The notes beneath the pieces were generated by a model, which made no database searches, was not told the origin of the DNA, and saw only the letters and a list, made by a program, of their open reading frames with translations. The position numbers and the translations under genes are program-made. DNA of 64,000 nt from Molanna angustata (lineage: Eukaryota; Arthropoda; Insecta; Trichoptera; Molannidae), in NCBI GenBank assembly GCA_963576475.1, contig OY754982.1, positions 1,705,409 to 1,769,408 on the forward strand. Direction: 5' to 3'. Shown one piece after another: positions 22,128 to 33,319 of the stretch (positions are counted from its first letter, which is position 1; the number at the start of each line of letters is the position of its first letter).

Positions 22128-24118
22128 GTGTAATAATAAAAGGGTGAAAATTGTGAATGATTTTTCTGGGAACACAAAAATGTTCTGGAAAAGAGTAAAT
22201 CGACGGAAACAAGGAGTAGTGCGAGGATCAAAATGTATACATGATAAAGATGGATGTATGGTTATAGACGAGGAAAAAGTCAAGGAAAGATGGAAGGAAT
22301 ATTTGGAAGAGTTATATGAAAGTACACAGTGCGAAAGTCGGACGAACAACAGAATACCAATAAATGAATGTGAGAATGATAGCGAGAAAATTTCAATAGA
22401 AGAGGTCAGAGAGGCAGTGAAGCATGCACGAACAGGAAAGGCTGCGGGATTTGATTGTATACCAACTGAATTTATCAAATATGGTGGCGAAAAGACGATG
22501 GAATGGTGGCATTGCCTCTTCAACAAATGTTGGGAGACAGGACATACCCCGTCAGACTGGAGAAACGCAGTGATTGTACCCCTCTTTAAGAAAGGGTCAA
22601 AACTAGACTGCAAGAACTACCGAGCTATCAGTCTGCTGAGTTCAGTTGGAAAATTGTATGCTAGGATACTAGATGGGTCGGTGGCAGAGCGGTTAGCGCG
22701 CTGGGCTAGTAATCCAGTGGTCGCGAGTTCGAATCCTGCCTCGACCGATTTCGTTCACCTATAGCACAAGCATTTATTTGCTTATTTTAGGGAACGTAGG
22801 AAGATGTATATGTACTTGTTTAACAAGGACATATTCATTTAAAAAAAAAAAGTTGAGAAAGGCTACATCAAGCAAGGTGTGGGATGCACAAGGAGCGTTT
22901 GTTGGAGGTAGAGGATGCACCGACCAATTTTTTTTCCCTTCGAATGGCGACTGAAAAGGTTCTGGCAAAAAAACAGAAACTTTTCTGCGCTTTCATAGAC
23001 CTGGAAAAGGCCTATGACAAAGTAGACCGTGAAAAACTTTGGAACGTGCTATCAGTGTATGGAGCGGGTAGCAGGCTGATAGGGGCAATATTATCTCTGT
23101 ATGAGGAAAGCCAAGCCTGTGTGAGAATTGAAAACTCTCTCACTGGATGGTTCTCCATTAATATGGGAGTGAAGCAAGGGTGCGTACTATCACCGTGGCT
23201 CTTTAATCTATACATTGACTACTGTGTGAGAGCACTAAAGAATGAGAACATTGGGCTGAAACTGGAAGGTGTGACTGTATGTGATCTAATGTATGCGGAT
23301 GACAAAGTATTAATGGCTGAAAGCGTGGAAGACTTGGAATGTTTGGTTAAAATAGAATTCGATGGATGCATGCAAAATGGATTGAGAATGAATGCAACTA
23401 AATCTAAAGTGATGGTATTTGAGAAGAGCGAAAGACGAACAAAATGCGAGATACGAGTGGAGAATGTACAATTAGAACAAGTCGATGAATATTTATACTT
23501 AGGAAGCATGTTTCAGCGTGATGGAAGATTGGAAAAAGATATTGAAAGGAGAGTAACGGCAGGTAATAGAGTGAATGGTGCATTAAGACCGGTAATGGCT
23601 GACCCAATTATTTCGAGGCAAGCAAAGCTCGCGGTACACAATGGTATCGTCGCACCGACTCTAATGTATGCTAGTGAGACATGGACATGGCAGAAGACGC
23701 ATGAAAGTAGAATTAACGCGGTTGAAATGAGGTCACTAAGACGAATGTGTGGTAAAACGATGTATGATAGAATAAGAAATGAGTATATTAGACGAGAATG
23801 TATGATTGAAAGAAATATCGTAAGTAAGATGAAAATAAATGCCCTAAGGTGGTTCGGCCACATAGAAAGAATGAGTGATGACCGTCTGACAAAAAAAGTA
23901 TACAAGGCTGATAAAAGAGGAACGAAAAGTAGAGGTCGGCCAAGAAAAAGTTGGCACGATCACATAAATGGGATTTTGAAAGATGGTGATGTTAGAAGTA
24001 AGAATAATAGAAGAGCGTGTATGAGACGATTTATGGACGTGAATGAAGCGAGGAATGTATGTCAAGAGAGAGGAGTCTGGCGTTCGGTTCTCTCTGCCTA
24101 CCCCAAATAGGGAAATGG
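22128..24118 (+). mobile_element. RTE retrotransposon with RT domain, disrupted
   Basis: This is the best RTE copy in the window. The first part (22126-22672) has MFWKRVNRRKQGVVRGSK, GKAAGFDCIPTEFIKYGG, DWRNAVIVPLFKKGSKLDC and NYRAISLLSSVGKLYARIL (RT fingers). After a SINE-C insertion it resumes with SSKVWDAQGAFVGGRGCTDQ. An extra T in an eight-T run at about 22928 shifts the frame. It then continues open through CAFIDLEKAYDKVDREKLW, MGVKQGCVLSPWLFNLYID, LMYADDKVLMAES (catalytic YADD) and YLYLGSMFQRDGRLEKDIE to VWRSVLSAYPK. The endonuclease is missing. TGTAATAATAA at both ends is a candidate target duplication. The copy cannot encode a full protein. Confidence 0.92.
22673..22852 (+). mobile_element. 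SINE-C inserted in the RTE reading frame
   Basis: Starts AGATGGGTCGGTGGCAGAGC (A box TGGCAGAGCGG). B box GAGTTCGAATCCTGCC. Then ACCGATTTCGTTCACCTATA, AAGCATTTATTTGCTTATTT, GTATATGTACTTGTTTAACA and AAGGACATATTCATTT with a 12-A tail. This is the cleanest SINE-C here and a good type sequence for the family. Confidence 0.92.
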
Positions 24119-24119
24119 C

Positions 24120-24400
24120 GTGATGGTATGGTATGGTATGTAATAATAATAAATAATAACAATTTAGGCACAATAATGAAAATAAATGTAAACACATTAA
24201 TAACACAGACAAACACATAGAATCAACACAAAAGAGTGGAAAAAGAAGAGACTATTTTATCAAGAAAAATAGATAATAGAGATAAAACAATAAGAAAAGA
24301 AGAAAAAAAAATATAAATAACAAAAAAAAACAAAGCAATGCAAAAACCAAAAATGTTTAGATAATTTACAAGATCCATTATATTAACGTGATTTGTGGTT
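24120..24400. other. A-rich stretch upstream of a stardust exon
   Basis: Long A-rich DNA after the RTE tail, then the polypyrimidine tract and TTTTTTTTTCAG acceptor (AG at 24414-24415) of the next exon. Confidence 0.5.
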
Positions 24401-24415
24401 GTTTTTTTTTTTCAG

Positions 24416-24582
24416 GCCTCGACGTCGTTCCGGTTCCAGCATCGTGGTGGTGGGCGGTGAGGAGCCCCTGAAGGTCCGCCTCCCTGACGGGGACTTCCCG
24501 CCTGCTGCCGCCGGAGCGGGTGGCGCTAATCCACAGCAGGACCTAGACATGCTCATGATGCTCTCACTTAGCGGTGATCCTG
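24416..24582 (+). CDS. sdt: stardust (PALS1/MPP5 orthologue), N-terminal coding exon
   Basis: Stardust is the membrane-associated guanylate-kinase scaffold that binds Crumbs, Patj and Par-6 under the apical membrane of epithelial cells. This 167-nt exon lies between TTTTTTTTTCAG and GTAACT. It begins with the last base of a codon and ends with the first base of one (g + GT of the next exon = Gly), so its phase fits the exon at 35694 exactly. It encodes RPRRRSGSSIVVVGGEEPLK, then VRLPDGDFPPAAAGAGG and DLDMLMMLSLSGDPG. GC-rich third positions contrast with the surrounding repeats. The peptide itself has no named domain; the sdt call rests on phase-correct joining to the ECR1 exon. The upstream exon is uncertain (candidate at 19355). 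Confidence 0.82.
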
Positions 24583-24719
24583 GTAACTTTTCTTTATATT
24601 TTCCATCTTATTTTAATTCACCTTCAAAAAGAGGATTGAAAAATGAGCAATCGAAATTTCCAGTCAAAGTTTAAGAATATATAATTTTATAAACTATAAA
24701 TAAGTAATATTTTATATTG

Positions 24720-24818
24720 CTCCCGGCAACTAATAGACATTATGTCCTTCCCTGGAATCGAACCCGGTACCTTTGGCTCAGGAGACATAATATTTAACGA
24801 ACTGAGCCACGAAGGCCG
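24720..24818 (-). mobile_element. SINE-A with large internal deletion
   Basis: The minus strand reads CGGCCTTCGTGGCTCAGTTC, a B box GGGTTCGATTCCAGGG, then jumps to the 3' end TGTCTATTAGTTGCCGGGAG. About 100 bp of the body is missing. Confidence 0.8.
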
Positions 24819-24981
24819 ATATTGAAATGATTTGTTTTAAGTTCAATGCTTTTCTATATTATTTTACTTAAAGTATTCACAGTCGCTAATTTTTCGTTAT
24901 AAACAGGGTTTTCCAGAAAGTACAGTCAAGCGGAAGTCTAGAGATTCGTAGATTTCGAGTTTTTATTTATTTTCGTATTTT

Positions 24982-26004
24982 CCAACTGTCGATTTGTTCA
25001 GGAGAACTTTGTTCTCTTAACATATCGACAATGTATCAAGCCAGAATACGCGAGAATTGTATGGAGAGGTCTACTTTTTTCATGGATTTTCCAACTTTGA
25101 AGTCAAAAAACACCAACTTAGAGGCTTCGCAGCATATATGTTCCATACACGGATTTACTCAGAATTCGGAGTAGAACATTTCGTGTGTCTGTGTGTCTGT
25201 GTGTGTGTCTGTGTGTGTGTGTGTCTGTGTGTCCGTCCCCCCCTTATAACTTTTGATCCGCTCAATTTACAGAGCCTAAAATTTCAGAATATATAAACAG
25301 TTACAGGCCTACAAAACTTTTATACTCGGAATTTTGAATTTTTGTTTCAGTCAGGGGTTATCAACTTTTGAATTTTTATTTTATTTTTCCATATATCTCA
25401 GAAACCATAAACGGTAGAACGCTGAAAATTGGTACAAACATAGACAAATACAAAATCTCAAATTAGTTTTTTCAAAAAAATTCCAGGGTTTCTCAAACAT
25501 TTTTTATTAAGAAAAATATTTTTTTTATGATAAATTTATGAGTTTAACTGCCTATATTTCCAAAACTTTTACAATTATCGAAAAAAGCCGAAACACCCCA
25601 ACTAGATAATTTAATTTTATATAAAAAATATTAACATTGTAGTAGAAGATCTCAATTTTTTTCTAACAATTTTTTTAAAAATTGAATTAAGTGACGACAT
25701 CGCTTCATACATTTTGTATGGCAGTCGCCTATACACAATATGTAAGAAGACTTAATAGTTTGTTACTTCATCTCCAAACATACATACATACCATCATGCA
25801 ATTTGCATATTCTGGGTAGGAAAAAGGATCTTCTTCCATACTATCCTATCTTGACATACATACCTACATATGTTGTATAGAAAACAAAATATCTGAAAAT
25901 ATTCAATAATTTGTATCTATGGGTTTATAGTTTGGTACATATTCTTCAACTATACATACTATCGCTATCGACAGTTGGATCTCATGTGTTACATGCAACT
26001 AGTT
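24982..26004 (+). repeat. Repeat K copy 1 (about 1.02 kb)
   Basis: Begins CCAACTGTCGATTTGTTCAG and ends with CTATCGACAGTTGGATCTCA then ACATGCAACTAGTT. The two CCAACTGTCGAT words form a 12-bp terminal inverted repeat. Inside are a GT-rich microsatellite (about 25185-25230), CCCCTTATAACTTTTGATCC, AAGCCGAAACACCCCAACTA, and a short RTE 3' tail near 25785-25860. A 79-codon frame (YGEVYFFHGFSNFEVKKHQL) recurs in all copies, but only because the DNA is similar. It is interrupted by the microsatellite and is not convincing as a gene. Copy 1 has an extra left flank, CAGGGTTTTCCAGAAAGTAC. Confidence 0.9.
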
Positions 26005-26029
26005 TTATCAAACCTTGTCTAACAAGACA

Positions 26030-26148
26030 TTCTTCTTCTTCTTCTTTCAGCCTCTTTCATTCCACTGCTGGATAAAGGCCTCTTCCTGAATTTTCCACTT
26101 ATCTCTGTCCTGGGCGCTCTGTTTCCACCCATGTCCCACCAGTTCAAC
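26030..26148 (-). mobile_element. RTE/BovB-like 3' tail with target duplication
   Basis: The minus strand reads WDMGGNRA with frame changes, then CAGGACAGAGATAAGTGGAA, AGGCCTTTATCCAGCAGTGG and a (GAA)n tail, the terminal QDRDKW...AFIQQWNE.G block. AACAAGACATT occurs on both sides (about 26020-26030 and 26145-26155), a convincing 11-bp target duplication. Only the last ~110 bp of the element was inserted. Confidence 0.8.
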
Positions 26149-26295
26149 AAGACATTATTGGTCACAATTGAATTATCGAGATACATACATGCCAGATTTT
26201 TTTTCAAAATAGGTGAATAATATATCTTGCATACACAAATATAATTGTGGGCCAATTTGATACCATCGCGCCATGAAAAGAAATTGTATCTCGAT

Positions 26296-27307
26296 ACTAG
26301 TTGCATGTAACACATGAGATCCAACTGTCGATAGCGATAGTATGTATAGTTGAAGAATATGTACCAAACTATAAACCCATAAATACAAATTAGGTATTGA
26401 ATATTGTCAGATATTTTGTTTTCTATACAACATATGTAGGTATGTATGTCAAGATAGGATAGTATGGAGGAAGGTCCTTTTTTCCTACCCAGAATATGAA
26501 AATAGCATGATGGTTTGTATGTATGTTTGAAGATGAAGTATCAAACTATTAAGTCTTCTTACATATTGTGTATAGGCGACTGCCATACAAAATGTATGAA
26601 GCGATGTCGTCACTAAATTCAATTTAAAAAAAAAAAGGTTTAAAAAAATTGAATCTTCTACTACAATTTAAATATTTTTTATAGAAAATTAAATTATCTA
26701 GTTGGGGTGTTTCGGCTTTTTTCGATATTTTTAAAATATTTAGAAATATAGGCAGTTAAACTCATAAATTTATCATAAAAAAAATATTTTTCTTCCTAAA
26801 AAATGTTTGAGAAACCCTGGAATTTTTTTGAAAAAATTAATTTGAGATTTTGTATTTTCCTATGTTTATACCAATTTTCAGCGTTCTAGCTTTTATGGTT
26901 TCTGAGATATATGGAAAAATAAAGTAAAAATTCAAAAGTTGATAACCCCTGACTGAAACGAAAATTCAAAATTCTGAGTATAAAAGTTTTGTAGGCCTAT
27001 AATTGTTTATATATTCTGAAATTTTGGGCTCTGTAAATTGAGCGGATCAAAAGTTATAAGGGGGGGACGGACACACACACACACACAGACACACACACAG
27101 ACACACGAAATGTTCTACTCCGAATTCTGAGTAAATCCGTGTATGGAACATATATGCTGCGAAGCCTCTAAGTTGGTGTTTTTTGACTTCAAAGTTGGAA
27201 AAGCCGTGAAAAAAGTAGACCTCTCCATACAATTCTCGCGTATTCTGGCTTGATACATTGTCGATATGTTAAGAGAACAAAGTTCTCCTGAACAAATCGA
27301 CAGTTGG
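26296..27307 (-). repeat. Repeat K copy 2 (inverted relative to copy 1)
   Basis: Starts ACTAGTTGCATGTAACACAT and ends CAAATCGACAGTTGG. Same internal order as copy 1, reversed. The microsatellite reads as CACACAGACACACAC. Identity with copies 3 and 4 is high by eye. Confidence 0.9.
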
Positions 27308-27314
27308 AATATCT

Positions 27315-28320
27315 AACTAGTTGCATGTAACACATGAGATCCAACTGTCGACAGCGATAGTATGTATAGTTGAAGAATAAGTACCAAACCCATAAATACA
27401 AATTATTTATTATTTTATGATATTTAGTTTTCTATACAACACATGTACCTAGGTAGTCAAGATAGGATAGTATGGAGGTCAGTCTTTTTTTCCTACCCGG
27501 AATATGAAAACAGCATGATGGTATATGTATATTGTATGTTTAGAGATGAAGTATCAAACTATTAAGTCTTCTTTGATATTGTGTATAGGTGACTACCATA
27601 CAAATTGTATGAAGCGATGTCGTCACTAAATTCAATTTTTATAAAAGTTGTTAAAAAAAATTTGAGATGTACTGCTACAATGTTAATATTTTTTATATAA
27701 AATTAAATTATCTAGTTGAGGTGTTTCGGCTTTTTTCGATATTTTAAAAAAAAATGGAAATATAGGCAGTTAAACTCATAAATTTATCATAAAAAAATAC
27801 TTTTCTTAATAAAAAATGTTTGAGAAACCCTGGAATTTTTTTGAAAAAAATAATTTGAGATTTTGTATTTGTCTATGTTTATACCAATTTTCAGCGTTCT
27901 AGCTTTTATGGTTTCTGAGATATAGGGAAAAATAAAATAAAAATTCAAAAGTTGATAACCCCTGACTGAAACAAAAATTCAAAATTCCGAGTATAAAAGT
28001 TTTGTAGGCCTGTAACTGTTTATATATTCTGAAATTTTAGGCTCTGTAAATTGAGCGGATCAAAAGTTATAAGGGGGGGACGGACACACACACACACACA
28101 GACACACACACAGACACACGAAATGTTCTACTCCGAATTCTGAGTAAATCCGTGTATGGAACATATATGCTGCGAAGCCTCTAAGTTGGTGTTTTTTGAC
28201 TTCAAAGTTGGAAAAGCCGTGAAAAAAGTAGACCTCTCCATACAATTCTCGCGTATTCTGGCTTGATACATTGTCGATATGTTAAGAGAACAAAGTTCTC
28301 CTGAACAAATCGACAGTTGG
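27315..28320 (-). repeat. Repeat K copy 3
   Basis: Starts AACTAGTTGCATGTAACACA only 7 bp after copy 2 and ends CAAATCGACAGTTGG. Same orientation as copy 2, so the two are in direct tandem. Confidence 0.9.
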
Positions 28321-28566
28321 ATTAACCAAAATTCTTACCGGACAAAATGAAAAGATCTTGTAGTATTGGCATACATTTCTGAATATTCTAGAACTTAAAA
28401 CGAATCGAGCTCTTGTAAAAGATCGAATAATACTCATTTACAATACGGAACTAACTAAATGTGTACCTACATAATATATACTTACCGTCAATAAATCAAA
28501 TTTATCTTCAACGCGATCTCAACTATCAAACGTTTGATTTTTATTATACTAAGTCAGTATATATGT

Positions 28567-29561
28567 AACTAGTTGCATGTAACACATGAGATCCAACTGT
28601 CGATAGCGATAGTATGTATAGTTGAAGAATATGTACCAAACTATAAACCCATAGATACAAATTATTGAATATTTTCAGATATTTTGTTTTCTATACAACA
28701 TATGTAGGTATGTATGTCAAGATAGGATAGTATGGAGGAAGATCCTTTTTCCTACCCAGAATATGCAAATAGCATGATGGTATGTATGTATGTTTGGAGA
28801 TGAAGTATCAAACTATTAAGTCTTCTTACATATTGTGTATAGGCGACTGCCATACAAAATGTATGAAGCGATGTCGTCACTAAATTCAATTTTAAAAAAA
28901 TTGTTAAAAAAATTGAGATCTTCTACTACAATTTTAATATTTTTTATAGAAAATTAAATTATCTAGTTGGGGTGTTTCGGCTTTTTTAGATAATTGTAAA
29001 AGTTTTGGAAATATAGGCAGTTAAACTCATAAATTTATCATAAAAAAAATATTTTTCTTAATAAAAAATGTTTGAGAAACCCTGGAATTTTTTTGAAAAA
29101 ATAAATTTGAGATTTTGTATTTGTCTATGTTTGTACCAATTTTCAGCGTTCTAGCGTTTATGGTTTCTGAGATATATGGAAAAAAAAATAAAAATTCAAA
29201 AGTTGATAACCCCTGACTGAAACAAAAATTCAAAATTCCGAGTATAAAAGTTTTGTAGGCCTGTAACTGTTTATATATTCTGAAATTTAAGGCTCTGTAA
29301 ATTGAGCGGATCAAAAGTTATAAGGGGGGGACGGACACACAGACACACACACAGACACACGAAATGTTCTACTCCGAATTCTGAGTAAATCCGTGTATGG
29401 AACATATAAGCTGCGAAGCCTCTAAGTTGGTGTTTTTTGACTTCAAAGTTGGAAAAGCCGTGAAAAAAGTAGACCTCTCCATACAATTCTCGCGTATTCT
29501 GGCTTGATACATTGTCGATATGTTAAGAGAACAAAGTTCTCCTGAACAAATCGACAGTTGG
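28567..29561 (-). repeat. Repeat K copy 4
   Basis: Starts AACTAGTTGCATGTAACACA and ends CAAATCGACAGTTGG. It then carries the outer flank seen beside copy 1, in inverted form: TAGACTTGTGCTTCACTGTA then CTTTCTGGGACATCCT at about 29640-29680. A 246-bp unassigned spacer separates it from copy 3. Confidence 0.9.
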
Positions 29562-29849
29562 AAAAATCATAACTCGAAATCTACAAAAAATAACGAAACG
29601 CAATAGGGGTATTCTGGTACCCCCAGGGGTGCTCTACCTCTAGACTTGTGCTTCACTGTACTTTCTGGGACATCCTATATTCGAATGTTAATGTGATCAT
29701 TTCAATCCTTACGTTATTCTGAGATAGATTATTGTTTATTATTTACTGTTATATTATAGAACATTGGCCTACATCACAATATCACAAATACATCAGCCAA
29801 AAAAGGAAAAAAAAAACATGTCACATAAAATTTTAATGAAATAAACAAT

Positions 29850-30060
29850 TAATCGACGCCAATCGGAATGTAAAGAGTTTCGATGTTCTTGTCAAAGACA
29901 CAATACAAAGTAAGCAACATTATCAGAAGGTAGCGAATGGGCAAAGCTACATAAATATACCTATTTTCATTGTGAACACAATAATTTGTTACTTGAATAG
30001 CAGTTGTTGAAAAGGACCAAGATGAAACCCTTGAGGAACTCCGAAATTTCATAATAATGA
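29850..30060 (-). mobile_element. Decayed reverse-transcriptase fragment
   Basis: The minus strand contains GVPQGFHLGPF in one frame, matching the GVPQGS.LGPLLF box of Jockey/R1/CR1-type reverse transcriptases. In shifted frames downstream lies a weak FADDVAYF...IETL-like stretch. Too decayed to classify. Confidence 0.4.
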
Positions 30061-31300
30061 TCTTTCTCTGTTTTAATGCCCTAGCTTTAGGATACACACT
30101 ACATATACATAATATAATGTTTTCCGATGTAAATGTACGTATGTACATGTATTTTGAAGACAGCGAAGGTAGTTTTAACGATGATTATCAGATTCTTTGA
30201 TATAAAAAGTTAATCCACGTTCTATCGCTGGTACAATATATTTTTAACTCCTATCATTTATTTTGAATGCTCCTTATTAAGTAATTACATCTTGATTTCA
30301 TTCGTAATTGTAATGCATTCTTACATACAATCTCAGAAAATACATTAATTGATTCTCCAACAATGCAACATCTCACGCAGGCTCTTATTTTTCTCTGATT
30401 CTTATTTTAAGATTTGATTAAAATGACTTAATAAAAATATATTGAGGAATTGTTAAAATTTAAGTAATAAATGTTTAATTTCTCCTGCCCAAACTATCAG
30501 TTGGATTTACTTACTTGCTGTTAAACGTTATTTATGAAATGATAACTAATTTATGTAGTTTAGACTTTTGTGTTGGCCACAACCCACACTTATTTTAATA
30601 TATTTTAAGACATCATCGGCAAGATAAAAGAAGCTTTGAAACTTTTACTTTTTTACCGTTTTTTTCGATACTAACGATCTTAATGCACGGGTGGATAAGG
30701 AACCAAAATCGCCATAGCGACTTATAATCATAATATCAAATTAATGTACCTAATATTATTGCTTGGCTATAATTATTAGGCTTCAAGATGTTGTGTAGAT
30801 GAAGATGCTTGTTTCATGGTTTCCCTTCAACTTCAGATTATGAAACCGCCAAAAGTGAAATCATTTGATTTATCAAATGTGTCAAAGATATATTTAGATA
30901 TACATCTCTGTCAAACAATGTAGGTATGTATCATACTTGGTAATTGTTAAATGTTCTGGTGGCGGTGTGTTATGACATGTGAGGAATTAAATAATTAACA
31001 ATTACCTCTTAAGAATATTATTCGATGGTATCTCAATAAATTGGTATCGTCCTACTTGTAACACAACCGTGACGACTTCATACAAACTGTACCTATATAA
31101 CTCACCGGGGCCGTATCTTAGGTCTTAAAGCGCCCCTACAAAACTATTCTTCTTTTCTTTTGATAGACATGTTGGTCTGCGATACAGAAACTAAGCTTCC
31201 TGAGATGAGAGTGAAGTCCCACTGTCCTTCCATCTCTTTGGTGGTTTTCCAAGCTGACGATGTCGAATTGGGATCTAATTATTTGCAGTGTGTGCAAGTC
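30060..31300. other. Intronic DNA; possible old LINE remnant near the end
   Basis: No gene seen. About 31136-31300, continuing after the hAT element at 32386-32450, has minus-strand words suggesting a LINE C-terminus (PPKRWKD) and may be the target the hAT inserted into. This is weak. Confidence 0.35.
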
Positions 31301-31309
31301 TGTCACCGT

Positions 31310-32377
31310 CAGTGGCGGCTGGCGACCTAAAATATTAGAGGGGCTCAATTTTTTTCTTGAAAGGAAATGTGTATTTAAAAGGAGAAAATATTCAGTACAC
31401 TTGTGAAATTTCGACAGAGGTGGAAAAATATTATTTTCATGCATATGCATGATCAGTGTTTATCATCATTCTCCTGATTACAATACCTGAAAGAAAGGGG
31501 GGTCGGGTGGATCATATATCATACATGTTGGATTTAGTTGTTTTTGTCAGAGTCAGAATTAATACCTACATCAGAATTATTGTCAAAAAGTAAACACGGA
31601 AAACAACATTCACTACACCCGCAATACGCATTCTTTTCACTACATCTGCAAAGCCATGACGTTTTTTGTTACATATTTATATTAAAACTTCGAATATATT
31701 TACGTGATTTACAAGTACCTACTAATTTGAGATAATGAGATGAATGTCCGCGAGGCCCTTATTTTTTCACATTCACACGATCATCGTTATTAAAGTAACG
31801 CAAAATTAAATTATGTATACTATTCACCGTGTACTATTGTCAAAAATTATCTATTAAAAATATTAAATTAACCGTATTTCATCACTCTGCAAACACAACC
31901 ACAACACAACATGCAAAATGGCGCGCTGTCATCAACGGCCTTCAGCACTCCAGCTGACCGCTTATTGCGAAGTGCGCAGACGCTAGTATTAGTTGTGTTC
32001 ATAAATACACTAATTCATCTACAACATACTGGAAAGAGATATATTCCGGTGAATTCATGAACATATATAGGAACGTGCCCGAGAGCTCCATACATTTCGC
32101 ATCATATTGTACTACGGCATTGGAATCAATTATATGAGTTTACATACAGTTCTTCGGGCGCAAGTACATTGTGCCCGCGGAACAAAATTTTTCATAGAAT
32201 CTCGCTGTATGAAACGAACTATTGCAGTATTTTACTATTACAACCGTAAGGTGGAAACACATTTATTTAAAAAAAAAATGGATTTCCAGAATTAATTTAG
32301 CAAATATTTTTTGAATCTATCGAACAAAATTTTTGGGAGGGTTCAGCCCGAGAGCCCCTTTGGGGGAGCCGCCACTG
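31310..32377. mobile_element. hAT-type non-autonomous element, 8-bp duplication
   Basis: The left end is CAGTGGCGGCTGGCGACC and the right end, reversed, is CAGTGGCGGCTCCCCCAAAG. CAGTGGCGGCT is a typical hAT terminus. The flanks carry a perfect 8-bp duplication GTCACCGT (31302-31309 and 32378-32385), the hallmark of hAT integration. The 1068-bp interior has no transposase frame. Both ends and both duplications are intact, so it is a well-defined young insertion in the sdt intron. Confidence 0.95.
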
Positions 32378-32389
32378 GTCACCGTTCAT

Positions 32390-33050
32390 CCTAGTTTCAT
32401 GGTCTTTCGAGGATTTTCTTTTAAATCTTCTCCACCGAATGTCTTATATGTTATACATTTTTCGTATATCTATGCTAAGGACACGGTCGATAAAACTTAA
32501 AATAATCAATTATTTTTCAAATATTTTAAGTGTTGCATATACGCAAACATTGGATTTTTCCCTGTTGAGTGTCAATTATATTTTTGACAAAAAAGGTTTC
32601 TTCGTTATTTCATAGATGGCGATAGGAAAAATGTGTTACTTTCAAACGAAGTTATCCCACTATTGAAATATTAACTTTCAAAAATTGCATTGATAAGGAA
32701 ACTCAATATGCAGGCATAATTGGTGAACGTTGAGCAATCGCATAATTTGATCACGTAAACCAGCCGGCGACAGGTCGTAAGCCCTGTAGGTGCCTCGAGT
32801 TCCTAGTTATTCTATGATATTCCAACTTCGTCTCTATTGAAATGTTGAAAAATGTCAAAAAAATATATTTTAATCTAAAGCAGAACACACCTTTTCGAAT
32901 TTAGAAATATTTTGTTATTTTCGTATAACAAAGTTATTTTCACATATTATATTTATTTAGAATTTCTTTCGTTTGACGGGGTATGAATATGAAATAAGGA
33001 CAATAGAAAATAATCTAAGAAAAATAAATATGTCATTATTATAATGAAAG
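32390..33050. other. No gene seen
   Basis: Unassigned AT-rich intronic DNA. Confidence 0.4.
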
Positions 33051-33053
33051 TGA

Positions 33054-33260
33054 ACATTAAGTCTCCAGAATTTGGCAACTTAGGGTCGTAATAAAAGAGT
33101 TATTTGAGAAAAATGTAAGATAAAGATAAGGTCCCTGAACTTTTTCTTACATTATTCCTAAATAACTCCCGTAATACGACCCTTATTATTGGGTGCGTGT
33201 TGAATTAATATTCGACATAGTACAGCTGTTAGTTGTCCGAGAAGTAATATAAAATAGGTA
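33054..33260 (+). mobile_element. SINE-A 3' half split by a MITE
   Basis: TAAGTCTCCAGAATTTGGCA then CAACTTA precedes, and TTATTGGGTGCGTGTTGAAT follows, a 100-bp palindromic insertion. In intact SINE-A these halves join as GGCAACTTGTTATTGGGTGC. A second short piece of the same 3' region (ATTGGGTGCGTTTTAATAAA) lies at 33264-33312. Confidence 0.85.
33083..33182. mobile_element. 100-bp palindromic MITE with TTA duplication
   Basis: The left end GGGTCGTAATAAAAGAGTTA pairs with the right end TAACTCCCGTAATACGACCC. CTTACATTATTCC and its partner extend the stem. TTA flanks both sides (33080-33082 and 33183-33185). The host SINE gives the empty site. Confidence 0.9.
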
Positions 33261-33319
33261 ATAATTGGGTGCGTTTTAATAAATATTTGTCAAATGTTAG
33301 TTCCCCACTAATAAACCGA

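Noticed and set aside
22101..23905. Minus-strand frames of 96-170 codons over the RTE
   Set aside because: Antisense shadows of the RT frame, which contains YADD and other RTE motifs on the plus strand.
25057..29486. Conserved 60-79-codon frame YGEVYFFHGFSNFEVKKHQL in Repeat K copies as a protein
   Set aside because: It runs into the GT/CA microsatellite and ends differently in each copy. Similarity outside the frame is just as high, so there is no sign of selection on the protein.
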